A DNA stretch of 64,000 bases from Roridomyces roridus (taxonomy: Eukaryota; Basidiomycota; Agaricomycetes; Agaricales; Mycenaceae). Shown here piece after piece: positions 21,377-31,777 of the stretch. How positions within the stretch are numbered: the first letter of the stretch is position 1; each line of letters opens with the position of its first letter. A program made the position numbers and the translations under genes. The notes beneath the pieces are model-generated. The model saw only the letters and a list, made by a program, of their open reading frames with translations. It made no database searches and was not told the origin of the DNA. The stretch lies in NCBI GenBank assembly GCA_029378245.1, contig JARKIF010000016.1, positions 806,001 to 870,000 of the forward strand. Reading direction: 5' to 3'.

Positions 21377-22974
21377 GTCGGATGAGGAAGGGATGAGGGA
21401 GAATGGCAAGCCAGGATAGGGCCGGGATATAACGAGGGGAGAGCCTGTTACACGTGCCTGGGTCCGTGCGTTGCGCGGACGTTAATGAGGGGAGGACAAT
21501 GGTGAGTAGTACCACAAGGGAAACATCAGGAAACGGTTTATAAATTCGAGCCACATGAGGCAGCAAACGAACTAAGATCGTCACAGATTCTTCCATCAGA
21601 AGACTTGACACTTGTGATAAACCGCTTGATTAGGATGTGGGTGCTCTTTGTGCACCCGGATGGGAGCAAGATAGACCGAGAGGCTGGCTGGACGATGTTC
21701 CGGGACGCGCATTCCGAGCGCTCTCACAGGCCGAGGGAGCAGAGAGCGCGAGAGCGGAGCAAGCAATTTGCGTCGCGTGATGTGGTAGCCGATCCGCCGG
21801 AGGACCGGTTCGGGTTTGCCTCGTGTACATGGCGTGGCGAGGGAAGTAGAGTCGGGGAAGCTTTGTACAAAGAAATTGACCAGTACAGACAGTCGTGAGA
21901 CGAAGCCGGTGTTGTGAAATTAACGTTTCTGTAAGTGAAGGGTCCATCGTCCAAAGAACAGTTCTTTGTTGTCTTGGTGGATGCAATCTCATCGTAACTG
22001 AGGTAACCTCAAGCGCGGAGATGACCTCCGACATTGGCCGATTCTGGGCCGTATGTCGGACATGTCTGGAGAAAGACTAGCCCTGACTGACAAGCGAATG
22101 GAATGGAGACAACAAAACGTCGATGTGTTGAATGCCGACGCGGAGCGGAAACTTCGACGGGGCCGGGTGGGTGATAGTTTTGGCGAACATGGTCGAGGCT
22201 GAAAGGCTGGTGCAGGTTAGGCCGTGTACATTGAAGAGCAAGTACAGGTCCAAAGGCTGACTCGGGTTTCCGCATCACCGTTACCAACGTCCCGCGTTCC
22301 GTGATGTCACATACAAGTGTTAATTGCGCCGACAGAACGCGACAACGGAGAAGCTAAAATGTCCATGTTACAGTTCATCTCAGCAACCATGATAAGATGG
22401 TGCATTTCCGCGTACCTACTTATCGGAAGCTCCGGCTAGATAGAAGGTGCAATGGGAATTGGAGGCTTGGAGCAAGTCTTCATCGAAGTGGAGAATCGCT
22501 CCATCTCTTGAAAAAGGTGGCGAATCGGAACAACTGTCGTTTTTCTCTAACCGCACGTGTGTTGGAGATTTTTCGGCAAGTAATGGAGTCTTGAGACGAG
22601 TATGATGAATGTGATTCAACCATCCTCAGGGGAAGTGGACAAAGTAGACCCTCGAGTCGGTAGACCTTCAGCGGCCGGGAAACAAAGACTCTGAGCTGAC
22701 CAGGCAAGAAACGCGTACCGACCTCAGGCAAGTTCAAGGATATTGACGACGGACCTGAATTTCGCTGTGGCCGGTGGCACTCACTGAAAAGAATTGGGTA
22801 AAGTGCTTGGCTATTTCGTCGCCCTCCGAACTGGTTGTGTAACAGAATCTGAACATGGTGGTTTGAGACAAAGTTTGCACAGTATTTGTCAGCCATCACT
22901 GACACGTCTCTGCATTTGTCGTCGTCCTTTTCTCCACATCCTCCTCAGTTAACTTGTCCTCTCCTTTACAAACG
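21377..22974. other. Intergenic: RING promoter and gene-free sequence
   Basis: 21377 to about 21600 is the RING gene promoter, recognisable because it is duplicated at 30170-30365 (TTTATAAACC, CCTGATGTTTCCCTTGTGG shared). 21600-22900 shows no gene I can support. Confidence 0.5.
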
Positions 22975-23411
22975 ATGGTCCGCCTCTCACTCGCCCGCCG
23001 AACGCCTTGTTAACATCTTCCTCCAGTCCGACTCTGATGTCCCCAAAACCAATGGCACCCCCGTCAAGCCTCCGGGCACACAGATTCGGTGAGAGGCCTC
23101 CGTCCCTCGGTGTCCTCTCAGAGCACTCACCCCGACCACAGGAGGCGCGCAGGCGGTGCTGCAGCTCGCCCAAACTCATCCCGTGCAGCTGGCGCTGGCG
23201 GGTCCTCCAACACCATGCTGAAGCTGTATACGGACGATTCACCCGGCCTCCGTGTGTGCGTCGTCCAAGTTTCCTCTTGTATTCTTCTGCGAAGCTCACT
23301 GTTCTATTGTTTAGTGACCCGTTCATCGTCCTGGTGCTCTCCCTTGCCTTCATTGGCTCCATCTTCTTCCTCCACATCTCCGCCAAGATCATCCGCCTCT
23401 TCTCGAAATAA
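22975..23411 (+). CDS. sbh1: Sec61 beta subunit of the ER translocon
   Basis: Exons 22975-22977 (the ATG alone), 23027-23088, 23142-23255 and 23315-23411; 276 nt, 91 residues. The N-terminus is Ser/Pro/Gly-rich with QIRRRAGG; then comes the conserved MLKLYTDDSPGLRVDPF, followed by a C-terminal membrane helix VLVLSLAFIGSIFFLHI and a short basic end. It is a tail-anchored subunit of the Sec61 channel that helps dock ribosomes and guide nascent chains. The first donor (ATG|GTCCGC) is weak but yields M-SDSDVPK, the family start. The length is exactly that of the family. Confidence 0.93.
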
Positions 23412-24157
23412 GTGCGGGTTCGTTTGTGATGAGCCGACGGACAGGATGGGCTGGGAGGGTTCGGGATGGGATGGGCGTAGCTCGGCGTCTTGGGGCGGGC
23501 AGCCCGCCTCTGCCTTGTATCAAAAGTATCCCTCTGGAATTTTTATTATTTCGAGTTTGCGGCTTCAGCTTTCAAACTTCATCCTTCAACGTCGACTCGT
23601 AATTCAGCTCCGTTCACGTTCGACACCGCGAGACTTTTTATTCGCCCGCCGCGGCCAAGTCAGCGTCTACGTGTCGTCCATTTCCAAAGAAAGACTCACT
23701 CGACTCGGAGGAACAAACAAAGTCGCAGTCGAACCAAGCCAAACCGCCGAGGTTCCCGGCTTCCAGCGCTTCGGTCGTGTGCGTCTACATAAACGGTAAT
23801 GTCCGGCTTTCAATTACTTTGTTCCCAGGTGCAGGGTTCCTGGGAGTGAAATGTGGTAATCAGATTATCTCTCTTGTGGGCGTCTGCCGCGTGTTTCTGA
23901 GGGGCGAAGAATGCATTGCGAGTAATCGGTGGACTTGCAGATACGGTCTGGGAGAGACGGAGAGGGATGTGGGTAGTGAGACGGACTCAGGTTCGCCCCT
24001 ACGCGTCTTTCAATGTTTCAAGCTCTTCCAATTATCCATCTACATGGTTCTAAATGCAAGGAAATACTTTTTGAACTGTACTATGATAAGAAGGCCAAAA
24101 CGGCACATGCCCCGCCATGTCTCCCTCCGCCACAAAAAAGCCGGGCGACATACACGC
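23412..24157. other. Gene-free interval
   Basis: 3' flanks of Sec61 beta and the FCP1-like gene; only motif-free short frames are present. Confidence 0.5.
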
Positions 24158-25442
24158 CTAACTGCGGGATGAACTAACCCCGGCGTCTACCTCGATCTGC
24201 AACGCCTCGAGTGCACGCAAACCGCGCGCGACCCAGTGGCCCATGATCGTTTCGCTATCGAACCAAAGCACCTGTGCCTGGTGGGAATCCGGGGTACCAG
24301 ATGCAGAGACGGAGAGGCCGGCCATCTGGGACGCCAGCTCCGAGGCTGAAGTTGATTCAGACTCGGACGGCGGCGAAGGCTGCAGCCCACCGCGGCGAAT
24401 CCAGTCGTTGACGTCTGGCTGTGGTTTTAATGCGTCAAGGATGCCGATGACGGCGAGCAGCGTCTCGTCGTGCCGCTCTGAGGAAAGGACCCAGGCGGGG
24501 GGCGGCGGTGGCGCATCCGCAGCTTTTTTCGCGTCAGCTTTTGACTTTGATTTTGGTTTGGAGGCTTTTTTTGGCGACGCGAGCGTGGCTGGTTCAGAGG
24601 CCTCGTTCTCTCCGAGTTTGGTGGCTTTGGTTTTCGCGTTCTGCACGACCATGACCATGCGGTCGTGATCCCACAATTCTTCGACATAGTCTCGAACACA
24701 GACGTGGTTGTACGGATGCCGATGGGCTTTGCGAGCCGAATCGTCCAAAAGGAGCGTCGTGCGTGCCGAGTGTGCGGGGAAGGCGGCCCACGGCTTCACA
24801 AGGTCTTTTGTGGTTTGGATTTTTTTGTCTGTGGGCAAGAAGCGTGAATGAGACTCGAAAATACACAAAGGGAGAAGAGAGACAGCATGTAATGGAAGGC
24901 AGGCAAATGGGGATCTGGGATGACGCCTTCGTTCTGAGCGACGGTGAGCAGGAGGAAGAACGCATGGAAAATGAGCGTCCTCCGCGATTCTGTTCCAAGT
25001 TTGTCTCGTAGCTTATTTTCAAAGCCTCGCAAACGCCAACGAACATGCTTCACGGCGTTCAAGCAAAGATATGGTTTATTCTCTGCCCTTCATTTCACAC
25101 GACAGGGTTCATGGAACATTGGAAGACGCGTAAGCACTCACTATACTGCGCCGCGGAAAGCCCAAAGGTATCGCGTGCCCAGATGGCCAGAAATTTTTGC
25201 TGCTCGGAGTCAAAGCAGTGGTCGACCATGTCCTTGACGCTATGTGGTTGCGCAGAGCTCCAGACCATCGTGTCGAGCCAGGCCATGGTCAATGGGTGGA
25301 AGATGTACTTGCGGAAGGAGGGGAGGAATGGGCGCGAGTAGACGGTTCGCAGTCGCCGTCCTGGTCCTCCCCCAGACCGATTGTGCTTCGATCGAAGTAA
25401 GAGAGTCCCATTAAGGTCCAGGATGAGCAGTTTGCGAGACAT
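24158..25442 (-). CDS. FCP1-homology (NIF/HAD-like) domain protein
   Basis: Exons 25442-25142 and 24828-24158; 972 nt, 323 residues; one 313-nt intron. The N-terminus carries the HAD motif I in a variant form, LLILDLNGTLLL, where DxDGT has Asn in place of the second Asp. Other FCP1-homology signatures follow: YSRPFLPSF, MVWSSAQPHSV, TTKDLVKPW and the DD motif TLLLDDSARKAH. A Lys/Pro-rich low-complexity insert and an acidic Ser-rich tail follow. Members with intact DxDGT are protein phosphatases acting on RNA polymerase II CTD and other substrates. The Asn change removes the usual general acid/base, so activity here is doubtful and a binding role is possible. It is divergent from the AIM32-like gene with only 84 bp between start codons. 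Confidence 0.83.
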
Positions 25443-25526
25443 TCGAGCTGACTCAAAGAGAGTGTCAAAAGGGCGGATCAAAAGAACGGATCACATCTCC
25501 GAGGCTCTCTCCTCTGCCGTCTGCTC
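25443..25526. promoter_or_regulatory. 84-bp bidirectional promoter (FCP1-like / AIM32-like)
   Basis: The two divergent start codons are 84 bp apart, so both 5' leaders and core promoters must overlap. Confidence 0.6.
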
Positions 25527-26476
25527 ATGATCTTACGCGTCCCTCCGCGCCTCAGTTCCATAAATGCTTTCCTCAATAGCAGCACGTCCCCGCTCATGCT
25601 CCGAAATCTCAAGGCGTTTTTACCCATACGATTCAATTCGCAGGCCGCAGCTTCCGAAACGGTCAAACCTCTCCATGGAACCGTTGCGTCCCACCGCTCT
25701 TACATCCTCATAAACGCACCATCTCCTCCTACGATGTTCCCTGCACGTTTCTCCACACCCCTCCAACGCGCCCTGCAGCTCCAAGTAACGCGCTGGGGCG
25801 GTGTCGTCAATTTCGCGTGGACCGGACCCGATGTGACGCCTGCTGCAGTGACGGCGTTTTCCCCACTCGGGGGTCGCATCGAACTCCCAGCTTTGTCCGA
25901 GGACAATGTAGATGAAATTGCCGAGACGCTCAAGCAGCATGCGACCACTGCTACCAATGCGCCGCCACCAACGGACGGGAGGATTCACATGTACGTATGT
26001 ACTCATGGGGAGCGAGATTGCCGTTGTGGGGATACAGGCGGGAAGGTTTTCCAGGCTCTCAAAGAAGAGGTCCAACGCCGGGGTGTCTCGAACGAAGTCG
26101 TCCTTGGTGAGGTCGGCCATGTTGGTGGACATCAATTTGCTGCAAATCTGCTCGTATTTCCGCACGGCGAGTGGTCAGGCTGTCTACTTTTGCTTTGAAA
26201 TATTTGTTGACACGAGATAGGTTGGGTCGGTTGACGCCCGAAGACGTTCCCTCTGTTCTCGAAGCGATATTGTCTTCGGACGTACAGCCTTTGGCCTCAA
26301 ATGATCCTCCCCTGTTGCCGAATTTTTGGCGGGGAAGGATGGGGCTGGCCAAAGACGAGCAGTTGGCTCTGCATTCCGGTGGGTTTCTTCTTTTTCGTCT
26401 GATTGGCCACTAAATGAATACAGGACATGCAGAGGTTGTCGCAGACCGTAGGTTTGAGGTTGGCAAAGGCCGGTAA
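25527..26476 (+). CDS. AIM32-like sucrase/ferredoxin-like protein, mitochondrial
   Basis: Exons 25527-26173, 26221-26378 and 26424-26476; 858 nt, 285 residues. The N-terminal ~50 residues are Arg/Ser/Leu-rich with no acids until SETV, as in a mitochondrial presequence. The thioredoxin-like [2Fe-2S] family (Suc_Fer-like) signatures are clear: YVCTHGERDCRCGDTGG and GEVGHVGGHQFAANLLVFPHGEW, the last giving the HxGGH motif, then GRLTPEDVPSVLEAIL and the WRGRMGL motif. Yeast Aim32 is a matrix thiol-redox protein that affects import. The gene is divergent from the FCP1-like gene. Confidence 0.88.
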
Positions 26477-26952
26477 ACACGGCATCGAGAGCGGCATCGA
26501 GTTGAATACCAGAGCCAGGTTGCCCATCCCAGAGCAGGTATTGTTAACGTTGCTACGCAAGTTGTCGGCCTCCGGTGCCCATGATTTGTGCTCTACCGCA
26601 TCTAAAATTAACACAAGCCCAGCTTTCCCCTCTTTATAAAATAACGGGTGTCCGAAGCCTTTCCAAAGTCCGACCAATCTATCAGCATCCAAATTAAACA
26701 CGACCGAAAATGACTCGTGCTTTGACTCCGACTCCAGATGCCAAAAATTGGATACTTTCATCCACAATCTGACTCTTCACCCCACCGCGGCGGCGGCGCA
26801 AAGCGCCCCCGCTCAGTCTTGTAATATATATGTCGGCTCTGCCGGCGGGGAGACGCATCATCCGGGGTAGACCGGATTGGAACCCATTGCTGTAGCTGAC
26901 GAAAAGCTGTCACCAGGGAATGGAACCGAAGGCACTGTGGACCCCGGAGGTA
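26477..26952. other. Gene-free interval
   Basis: 3' flank of the AIM32-like gene; no supported feature. Confidence 0.5.
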
Positions 26953-28235
26953 GCGAAATTCACAGGGTTTTTTCACCCCAAATGGACGAGAATTTCGCGC
27001 TTGAACTGAGTGAAATTCACCGCAAAAAGGCGAATTTCATGTTGAAATCTTTCACTAACAAAACACGTGTTTTCACTGCACTCGTTCACCCGATGTTTCG
27101 GTGAATTTCGCTTGATTTGAACTGGACTATCACCTGGATTACAAGGGAAAATCTCGCACAAACTACTTAAAATTTCATTCCAAAAGTACAGTGAAAATTG
27201 TTTAAATTGAAGTGAATGTACAAGAAAGCTACTGGTGCCGGGTCACGCAGCGCTACCCCCGCCTCGGAACCATCGGGGGTCAATTCGGGCAACGAGCCTT
27301 GGCGATCGAGAGTTTAACCACAGTTAATCAATGTGTCATCAAGGGTCGGAAGGACGTACATGGAGGAAATGCGAAGGTGACTGGCTGGGAGAGTGTACTG
27401 ACCAACAGTGAGATTACGGGAGAAAGAAAGGGTGAGTAGACGTACGAGGAGCTAGAGGGCCACACCCACGGAACACGGTTTGGTTGCTATCCTCTTCGTC
27501 GTTGTCATGGCTGTTGGTGCCGGAGTTGGATCGGCGGGCAGCAGCAAGAGCAGCTGTGGATACGTCACATGAATGTGAGGTCTGAAAGAGAATAGAAGCA
27601 CTCACCACGGAGTTCCTGAACCAGCTCCGTGTCCCCCGGGCAATCGACGGTCAGACTCCAGAGAGTCCTCGTTTGAAGCTGCTTGAGGGCCTTCTGCCGT
27701 TTCTTCTGCAAAGAGGTTGCGTCACCGTGGCCTTCGCATCTTGCGTATACTGGGAGCGAGCAGACACCTTGCGGTGCCTGCCACTGGGAGGGTGGGGTGT
27801 GTGTTTTCCTTGTCAGGACGGGTCATGGGGGAGAGAATGGAGAAGGCATTGTCGCGGAGATGGGCGTGAAGTGCAAAGAGGTGGAGCGATGTGACTGGTG
27901 TGACGCGGATCATAATGAAGTCATTCTGCTCCACATTGGCTCCACACCACCACTCGCCGTCCTCGCCGTCCTCGCCAACCTCCTCGTCTAGGTAGCTTGC
28001 TCTCTGACGCCGCCCCACTACACACAGCAATTGATTTGTAGTAGCAGACTCAATTAACATACATATACTGGCCAACTTTAAATATTTGGTGAATTTCACT
28101 CAGAAGGTATGGTGGATTTTCATTTCACCTGAGAACGGGGCGAACAGAAAATTTCACCCCATGCCGTGAAATTTTGGGTTCACCCCAAAAAAAGAGTGAA
28201 ATGCGAAGTTCACTGCGAGTCAGTGTGAAATTCGC
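26953..28235. repeat. Candidate ~1.3-kb repeat element bounded by GTGAAATT-rich inverted ends
   Basis: The left end begins GCGAAATTCACA and is crowded with TTTCACC/GTGAAATTC words to about 27200. The right end (28085-28235) has the same words and closes with TGTGAAATTCGC, the near-perfect inverse. No target duplication is obvious and the 27.2-28.0 kb centre has no recognisable protein, so the class is open. Confidence 0.4.
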
Positions 28236-30169
28236 GTGCTCCGTTTTTCACAGTGAGGATCGCACAAAGCTGTGAAAAGAAAGCTGTTAAGAAAGCCCTG
28301 CAACGAGGCAGATGAGGGTAAGTACTAAGGAGGAAGTCCATTTTGGATGCGACTGATAGGTAGACCGTATTATAGACGATCTTCTCGTTGAAGATCAATG
28401 ATAATGACACCCCCGGGGTTTGCGCATTCCCGCTACCGTTAGGTAAGGGTCTTAGGGCGCCTGATTTTTCGTTTTGGCAGCATGCTTCATTTTTTGTCAG
28501 CTTTTTTCGCGTAAGCATGGAGCACTCCACTTCTCGCATAATTGCTCTTACTCTTTGATCCGCTGCCGTCGCTCTTGCTTCCTACTCTCATCCCTTGCTC
28601 ATCCCTCCACGTCTTTGGTATGCATTATGCATACTATTCCTGAGTTACCGTCCGCCGTCCGCCGTTCGTGGTCACTGGCTTCGGGCATGCCGGCACTTCC
28701 CTCCGCGTTGAACTGCATGCATTTCAGTTTCTTAGTGCCTCTGTCGCAACTGAACCATCATGATCTCGTTCTGTCTTTCTGTCCCAAACACGACCTTGGT
28801 TCATCCGAACCGTCCCTTTCTCTGGCCGGCCACTGCAGGCATAAGTTATTTCCACATATGATCAAATGCTCCTTGACACTCATTTGAACGGTTGAACCTC
28901 ACGGACACTTTGCCCCCAGAAGTGGTATGCAATGACCCGACGATTTGTCGCTGCCCAAGCACGTTTGATACTGCTGTGCTGACCATTTGAATGGTTTGTT
29001 AAATTGTGTGCATTCCATTAGCATCCCTCAGCGTCAAGTCGGCGCAGGCTCCGCTGAGCCCAGGTACTGCAGAACTCATCTACCCACCCTCCTGGCGGAG
29101 CAGAAGACTTTCTGGCTTATATGGTAGACCGGCCCATTGGTAACGAAATCTCCCGTGGAATATCCATCTTCTATTGACCACAAATCCTTCAGCGCCAGCG
29201 CAACAGCCAGGACTCCGAAAACACCGTGAAGTTCATCGCTCCCCAAGGCCTCACGAACTGTATAGTCAGTTGATTTATGGGACCCTTGTTCCCAGCACCC
29301 ATTCGTTCGGCATGTATCTTGCGACTGATGAAACTACTTGAATGTATGAAGTACGGGCACCAAAATCGCCACCGGACCGCAGAGCATGCAAGTCCCGGAT
29401 TCGAATTTCATGTGTACCCAATTTCCGACTCCAACATTATTTGCCTAGATATACGTACTGTTTACTCCTCATTGAACTCAAGATGGGCACCTGGGCGAAT
29501 GGGAGAACATAGAGTTCGCTCATCCCCAACAAGAGCAAAGCCAGGGCCTCCCTGTCGACAATTTCGGAGAACCAGTGAGTGGCACCGTGACAGAGCTTGT
29601 TCAAGTAACGGGGGGTTCCCGTCGCCGCTGTTTCGCGCACTTGAACAATCATTCACTCTTCCATTCACCCTTCGTCTCTTGTTCTTCGATTACATGGCGC
29701 AGTAATTCTAGCTTCCTTCTCCATTGGCAGTTCAAAATGTATACCTACTCTGTGCACAACTTAAGAATGTGTGAGCACCAGCAGGTAGCGGGCCGTGCCG
29801 CTTGTCGGCCTTACAGCTTTATTCACGAGTTTTTGTAGAGAATCAGCTTCAATGTAGTTTCTCTGAACCATTTGTAAAGGCTCCAAAAATTTTCTCAGGA
29901 ATTTTGGGGCTGAACTGAGAGAGCAGTTCCCGAAAGACTGATGCGTCACAATTATGAAAACCAGTGCTTCAAATATTGCCTATAAATCGGGAGTAAATTC
30001 GTGGGAGTAGCTATTCTACGCATGAAGAGGACCCTTGACGCCGATGTTCCATTTTCGCTGTCGAGTCTTCCAAAGCAGACAGAATGGTCAAATTTCCTGA
30101 ATAGGCACAGCTCACGTGGGGCAACAGCGTTCCACTTACAGCTACTTACAGGCAACTTGCAGGCGATCA
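28236..30169. other. Gene-poor interval before the K1 promoter
   Basis: Scattered short frames only (for example 28474-28887 and 29277-29705), without motifs, splice support or codon bias that I can see. Confidence 0.5.
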
Positions 30170-31777
30170 TCGATCATCTCAAAAAACGTTTACTGCCTCA
30201 TGTCGCTCTAATTTATAAACCTTTTCCTGATGTTTCCCTTGTGGTATTACTCACCATTCTCTCCAAATTCTCTCATCAACATCGATGCACGGACCGACTC
30301 CGAGGCACGTGTAACATGCTCCCCATCCTGGCTTGCCATTCTCCCTCATCCCTTCCTCATCCGACATGCTATGCCTTGGCCCCGGGTCTGCATGCGATTT
30401 GTGTCTGGAACCCTTTGACACGGAGCTCAGAGCACCCTGCTCCATATCCTGTGGCCATGTTTTCTGCGCAAAGTAAGAGCATTCGCCTTACTTATCTTTC
30501 CAGCCACTCATTGAATCTTTGTCCTGCAGTTGCTTGCAGCACATTGCGCGTCCGACTTGCCCTTTGTGCCGTACCCCCTTTCAGGCGAGACATACTGTCA
30601 AGCTCCACGTCGACCTTGACAACATACGCGTGTTGGCGTCATCCGATGGCGTACCACCTCCGGCCAATTCCGACGAAAGGGCGCGTCAATTGCACCAGCG
30701 CATCACCAGTGTCGCTACTGAGGGTGCGACGGAGGCTCAGACCACTCAGCTCACCGAGGAGTGTAAGGCGTTCCTGAGCACTGTACCCAAGACCATGGTA
30801 CGTACCGTCTGCCCGGCTAGTCTTCATTCACACCGTCTTGATGATGACATTTGTTCAGTATTCTGAACTCCGTAGCGCGTACAAGATGCTGTACTACATC
30901 TGCCATGTCAAGCGCAACTTTGTCGAGCAGGGTCGTACGGTCAATGAACTCGTCCGTAACGCGTCTACCGTCTCGCAAGACATGGACCGCCTCAAAGCCT
31001 CCATCGAGGTGCTCAAGCTGGAGAAGCGGAACTGGGAGCAGGCGTGGCAGTCGGTATCGGCCGAGAAGGACGACCTCTCCTCCGAGTGCCAAAGGCTGCA
31101 CGAGCAATTGGAGAACGCGCAGGCGCAAATTCATATTGTTACCGAGTGCGTCTGTCTATCGACCTCATTTTTGCAACGTTCTAATAATTTTCTTTCCAGG
31201 CAGGTTAGTGAATCTGACGCCCGTAATTTCGCCTAATGAAGCGACTTGCGAGTAGAACGAGACGGCACAGCTCCAGTTGGTTTTGCTCAACGAGGAACTG
31301 CAGCGCCTCCGATCGCACGACGAGTTTTCCTCATCCGATGACGAGTTTTCTCCTCTGGATGGTGCTTATCCTACGGACCTCCCAAGTTTCAATCCAGATA
31401 ACGAGGACCCCTCCGTGCCCTTCCTGACCCCGTGGAATGCACATTCGGGTCTATCAGAGCTCAAATCGTTACCTGAGGCCGATCTTTCCGAACCTCCAGT
31501 GCCGGTACGCGTGTTCTGCGGCGCCGCTGGCTGCCCGCACACCTGCGATTGCATGCCCTTCCAGCTTTTTTCCTCTGGCTCGCGGCAGGCCGCTGCAGCT
31601 GCCAGCGAACACAACAGCCGTCAAGCGCAGCCACAGCCTCCCGCGGGCATTTCCGTCCTATTCATGCAGGATCGCGCTCGGTCTCGCTCCCGCTCGCCTG
31701 CTTATCCGCTCAGTCGTTCCCCTTCCCCGTCCAACCTCGCCACATCGTCCCTGGTCGCTGGCGGTCAGTTAAAGGAT
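30170..31777 (+). repeat. Duplicated promoter and 5' half of the RING gene
   Basis: Colinear with the complement of about 21570-19845. Exons of 107, 268 and 287 nt and the 4-nt microexon (31200-31203) are conserved in length and phase. A deletion removes part of the RING tail before the shared patch GGTCAGTTRAAGGAT at the junction. Confidence 0.88.

Noticed and set aside
28474..29705. Frames of 137-142 codons in the 28-30 kb desert
   Set aside because: No motifs, no splice-site support, similar-length frames on both strands.
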